Assembly (NCBI GenBank): GCA_938049795.1 | Contig: CALLCD010000085.1 | Location: 1-9,015 of the forward strand | DNA: 9,015 bases | Direction: 5' to 3' | DNA from: an uncultured Hyphomonadaceae bacterium | GTDB taxonomy: Bacteria; Pseudomonadota; Alphaproteobacteria; Caulobacterales; Hyphomonadaceae | Shown here: positions 6,107 to 9,015 of the stretch, piece by piece | How positions within the stretch are numbered: position 1 is the stretch's first letter | Layout of the letters: every line of letters begins with the position of its first letter | Made by a program: the position numbers and the translations under genes | The notes under the pieces: generated by a model | Seen by the model: the letters and a program-made list of their open reading frames with translations, nothing else | Databases searched by the model: none | What the model was told of the DNA's origin: nothing

Positions 6107-6316
6107 CTAGCTTGCCAGATCTTCTTCCAGCACGGTCATCTGGAACTGATAGGCCGTCTCGCCCTCGTCCACATCCTTATAGACCACGGCGATAAATTCC
6201 GCGCCGAGATAGACCTCGACACTGTCGCCCGCTTTCTCGCGGGATTTGAGGCTGATGCTCGGATGGAGTTTCTTCTTCAGATAGGCTTCAAGTTGCTGCG
6301 TTTCTTCGCGTTCCAT
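6107..6316 (-). CDS. DUF3126-like small protein
   Basis: A 69-residue soluble protein recognised as similar to DUF3126, a short alphaproteobacterial family of unknown function. It has an N-terminal helix-like part (EETQQLEAYLKKKL), then alternating strand-like segments (SVEVYLGAEFIAVVYKD, TAYQFQMTVLEEDL), and no membrane segment or catalytic motif. The chosen ATG at 6314-6316 has AAGGA 7 bases upstream; the frame is open further upstream to 6370, but without a better start. It lies 66 bases after cysE and 39 bases before the MATE gene on the same strand, so co-transcription is likely. From memory, DUF3126 genes often sit beside cysE in this class; I have not checked this. The family name is a recollection of sequence pattern, not a search result. 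Confidence 0.85.
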   Translation of the reverse strand: MEREETQQLEAYLKKKLHPSISLKSREKAGDSVEVYLGAEFIAVVYKDVDEGETAYQFQMTVLEEDLAS

Positions 6317-6382
6317 ATCAATGTCCTTGAGTGAAAAACCGCAACCTAGATGCCAATCGGCCGGACGCAAGTGTAAAATGCG

Positions 6383-7186
6383 CTAATCAGGCAGCGTTTG
6401 ATCCATATTCCGCGCCGCCTCCGCGCATGGCCCGCCCACAGGCGACGCCGGAACGCCGGCCACGGTGCACAGCGATTCGACATTTTGCAGGACGACGCTG
6501 CCAGCGGCGATCTTTGCGCCATCGCCAACCGTGATATTGCCGAGCACTTTCGCGCCGACCGAGACGAGCACGCCTTTGCCGATTTTCGGATGCCGGTCGC
6601 CGGTCTCTTTGCCGGTGCCGCCCAACGTGACCCCTTGCAGGATCGAACAATCATCGCCGACCACCGCCGTCTCGCCCATTGTGATGCCGGTGGAATGATC
6701 GAACATGACACCAGAGCCGATTTGTGTGGCTGGATGAATGTCGACCTGAAACAGTTCCGAGACGCTGCTCTGGAAATGATAGGCGAGAATTTCGCGTTGC
6801 GAGCGCCAGAGCCAATGGGAAATGCGGTAGACTTGGAGGGCGGCAAAGCCTTTGAAAAACAAGAAGGGCTGGAGCAATTTGAAACAGGCCGGATCGCGCG
6901 TCAGCACGGCGTGCATGTCCCGCTCGGCCGCGCGGACAATGGCCGGGTCATCCTCATAGGCCTGATGGAAAATCTCTTTGATTTGTAAGGCGGTCATGCG
7001 CCGGTCGGAGAGTTTTTCGGCCAAATGAAAGGCCAGCGCGCAGGCAAGGCCCGGCTGGTTTAATATCGCCGCGTCAAGATAGCTGCTCAGCGCGGGTTCG
7101 TCGCGGGAGGCCTCGCGCGCTTCAAACCGCAATTGCGCCCAAAGCGCTTCTGAGGAAAGATCGGTATCAGTCTCGTTCGTCGACAT
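6383..7186 (-). CDS. cysE: Serine O-acetyltransferase
   Basis: A 267-residue cytoplasmic enzyme that acetylates L-serine with acetyl-CoA to O-acetylserine, the first step of cysteine synthesis. The N-terminal helical domain (about 1-140) precedes a left-handed beta-helix of hexapeptide repeats (about 150-236). Catalytic residues are clear: Asp149 (VDIHPA), His164 (MFDHSTGITMGE), and Arg198-His199 (TGDRHPKIGKG). Their spacing of 15 and 35 residues equals E. coli Asp143/His158/His193. The acetyl-CoA/regulatory tail after VAGVPASPVGG (243-252) is short. The start chosen is ATG at 7184-7186, with GGAG 8 bases upstream; the frame runs on to a TTG at 7232-7234 without comparable support. The gene lies 65 bases after the RND gene and 66 bases before the DUF3126-like gene, suggesting a shared transcript. 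Cysteine feedback inhibition is typical of the family but cannot be read here. Confidence 0.95.
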   Translation of the reverse strand: MSTNETDTDLSSEALWAQLRFEAREASRDEPALSSYLDAAILNQPGLACALAFHLAEKLSDRRMTALQIKEIFHQAYEDDPAIVRAAERDMHAVLTRDPACFKLLQPFLFFKGFAALQVYRISHWLWRSQREILAYHFQSSVSELFQVDIHPATQIGSGVMFDHSTGITMGETAVVGDDCSILQGVTLGGTGKETGDRHPKIGKGVLVSVGAKVLGNITVGDGAKIAAGSVVLQNVESLCTVAGVPASPVGGPCAEAARNMDQTLPD

Positions 7187-7251
7187 AGGGCGCGCTCCAA
7201 TTGCGTGTCCAAGATGGGCGTTCGGCCCCCGCAAAGCAACTCACAGAATGT

Positions 7252-9015
7252 TTACTTTGCAGGCAATCGGGGCGGCTGACGCGACACGCCGAGCCGGATC
7301 ATCAGCTTTTCCAATGGCCGCATCGTCATAATCCGGAACATAGCAGGCACAAAATAGAGCGCCAGAATGGCCGAGCCGAACACGCCGCAGGCAATCGAGG
7401 TCGCGAGCGGCAACCAGAACAGATCGCGCGCCAGAATTAGCGGCACAAATCCGCCCATCGTGGTCAGGGTCGTCGCTACAATATGCCGTGTCGCATCGAC
7501 GACAATCTCGCGCTGGGCTTCGACATCATCGGCCATCGACGCTTTGCTCGCAGTGAGTTGGGTGAGAACGACAATCGTGCCGTTAATGGCAATGCCCAAA
7601 AGGCCAAGCGAGCCGAGAATCGCATTGAACCCGCGCGGCAGATTAAACAGCCAGACCCCGAACAGGGCCATCCCGACCGCCAGCGCGCCGCTGACAAGGA
7701 CAAGCGCGGCCATGCGAAACGAGTTGAACACGAGCGCGACGGCCCCCGTGATGATCAGGATCAGCGGAATGGCCAAGGCCAACAGATTGGTCAGTGCGTC
7801 GCCGCTCGCTTCCGCCTCGCCGCCAAGGGTCAGCTCGAACCCCGGCGGAATTTCAAAGCCGGACGCCTCAATCCGTTTCATGATTTCTTCAAGCGTTGGC
7901 GCCGGCAGCGCATAGGGTTCGAGAAAAGCCTGGATCGTGTTCACGCGCACCCCGTTGCGATGGGTGATCACCGCTGCGTCCGGCACAAGCTGCACCTCGC
8001 CGAGCGCCGACAGCGGCGTGCCCATACTGTCCGGACTTGCGCCGATTGTCTTCGAGCGCAAATCGACCAGCTCGGAGCGCCGTAAATCCGACGCGATCAC
8101 CCGCACGGGCAACTCCTCAACGCCCTCGAGCACGCTGCCGGCCAGAACGCCTTCAAGCTCGACGCTGAGCTCTCCGGCAAGATCGGCAAGCCGTGCGCCC
8201 GCCATCGCGGTGGCCGTTTCATCAAGATCGAAGGTGAAGGTGGGCGAGCCGGTTTGCAGGCTGGATTTTGTGTAGGTGACGCCGGGCGACTGGGCGAGAA
8301 TGGCGCGGAGCTCGTTGCCAAGCGTGTTAAGCTGGCCGAGATCACTGCCCGCAATCCGAAGCTCGACCGGCGCATTGACGGGCGGCCCCTGCTCAAACGG
8401 CAGGATCAGGAATTGCGCATCGGGGAACTCCTGACGCACTTTGGCCTGAAGACCGGCGACAATCTCGCGGGCGCGTTTGGGATGGTCGAGTTGCAGGAAG
8501 CCATTGGCAAAACTTGTTACCCCGCGCGCCGTCGAGAAGGAGTTGTAGTAGACCCGCGGGCCTTCCTCGCCAATGGTCCAGTTGATCCCTTCGACGCCCT
8601 CTTCGGCCAGGAGCAATTCGGTCGCCCGTTCGGTCACGCGCACGGTTTCCTCAATCGAGGCTTCGGCTGCGAGTGTGACTTCGACCTGCATCTGGTCGCG
8701 GTCGGTTTGCGGGAAGAACTGGCTGGGCAGACCCGCCCCCAGAGCCCCGCCAATCAGAGCGGGCACGACGCCGAGCAAAATCCCGATGGGTGGATATTTC
8801 AGCACCACGCCAATCGTCCAGCGATAGCCATCACTGACCCAGTCAATCGCCACACCGTCCCGCCACCAGCGACGCGGGCGCGAGGTTCGGTCGCCCATGT
8901 CAAACCGGCCTGCAATCGCCGGGATCACGGTCATCGCGATCAAAAATGAGGAGCAGATCGAGAAGATCACCGAGGTGCCGATCATGCCGACAAATTCGCC
9001 CGCACTGCCCGGCAG
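7252..9015 (-). CDS. RND efflux permease, C-terminal part (5' end beyond window)
   Basis: The frame is open through the right edge, so the visible 587 residues are the C-terminal half or slightly more of a protein usually about 1000-1050 residues long. RND permeases are proton-driven inner-membrane pumps working with a periplasmic adaptor and an outer-membrane channel. The visible part starts in the helix 5-6 region (LPGSAGEFVGMIGTSVIF, then AMTVIPAIAGR). Helix 7 follows (GILLGVVPALIGGALGAGL), then the second periplasmic porter loop beginning FFPQTDRDQMQVEV. Helices 8-12 include LALAIPLILIITGAVALVF, GLLGIAINGTIVVL, TTLTTMGGFVPLILA and a final ALYFVPAMFRI. The helix-10 motif has Asn where AcrB has proton-relay Lys940, as in RND subgroups with GIVVNNAI. 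The Asp pair of helix 4 is outside the window. Adaptor and outer-membrane genes are not visible; they may lie to the right. The substrate is unknown. Confidence 0.93.
   Translation of the reverse strand: MPGSAGEFVGMIGTSVIFSICSSFLIAMTVIPAIAGRFDMGDRTSRPRRWWRDGVAIDWVSDGYRWTIGVVLKYPPIGILLGVVPALIGGALGAGLPSQFFPQTDRDQMQVEVTLAAEASIEETVRVTERATELLLAEEGVEGINWTIGEEGPRVYYNSFSTARGVTSFANGFLQLDHPKRAREIVAGLQAKVRQEFPDAQFLILPFEQGPPVNAPVELRIAGSDLGQLNTLGNELRAILAQSPGVTYTKSSLQTGSPTFTFDLDETATAMAGARLADLAGELSVELEGVLAGSVLEGVEELPVRVIASDLRRSELVDLRSKTIGASPDSMGTPLSALGEVQLVPDAAVITHRNGVRVNTIQAFLEPYALPAPTLEEIMKRIEASGFEIPPGFELTLGGEAEASGDALTNLLALAIPLILIITGAVALVFNSFRMAALVLVSGALAVGMALFGVWLFNLPRGFNAILGSLGLLGIAINGTIVVLTQLTASKASMADDVEAQREIVVDATRHIVATTLTTMGGFVPLILARDLFWLPLATSIACGVFGSAILALYFVPAMFRIMTMRPLEKLMIRLGVSRQPPRLPAK

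Noticed and set aside
8254..8949. 231-codon plus-strand frame opposite the RND gene
   Set aside because: Shadow of the RND coding strand; no family pattern, and the RND frame is certain.

Overview
The window looks like chromosomal DNA of an alphaproteobacterium. The main hints are a DUF3126-type small protein directly after cysE and a GC content of roughly 60% in the main genes, estimated by eye on a few lines. The genus cannot be fixed from sequence reading alone; a Hyphomonadaceae- or Caulobacterales-like source is a guess.

Layout, left to right. Positions 1-207 hold a doubtful 57-codon ORF. An AT-richer gene (288-851, +) encodes an exported, lipoprotein-like protein of unknown function. 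A 266-base intergenic stretch rich in small inverted repeats leads to the centrepiece (1118-4492, +). This is a 1124-residue fusion of a complete 11-helix Amt/Mep/Rh ammonium channel with a PAS-like segment, a histidine kinase core (HisKA plus HATPase_c) and two receiver domains. It is best read as an ammonium-sensing hybrid histidine kinase.

A 144-base convergent gap separates it from a four-gene run on the minus strand. Read in transcription order, this run is the C-terminal 587 residues of an RND efflux permease (cut by the right edge), serine O-acetyltransferase CysE, a DUF3126-like small protein, and a MATE-family exporter with a TTG start. Gaps between these genes are 65, 66 and 39 bases, so they could be one transcript.

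How they may work together: the kinase would couple ammonium binding or flux at the membrane to phosphotransfer. It carries no HPt domain, and no separate response regulator or glnK lies in the window, so its output is elsewhere. The minus-strand cluster joins cysteine biosynthesis (CysE) with two exporters; whether that is a functional link is inference. No tRNA, rRNA, CRISPR array or insertion sequence was seen.
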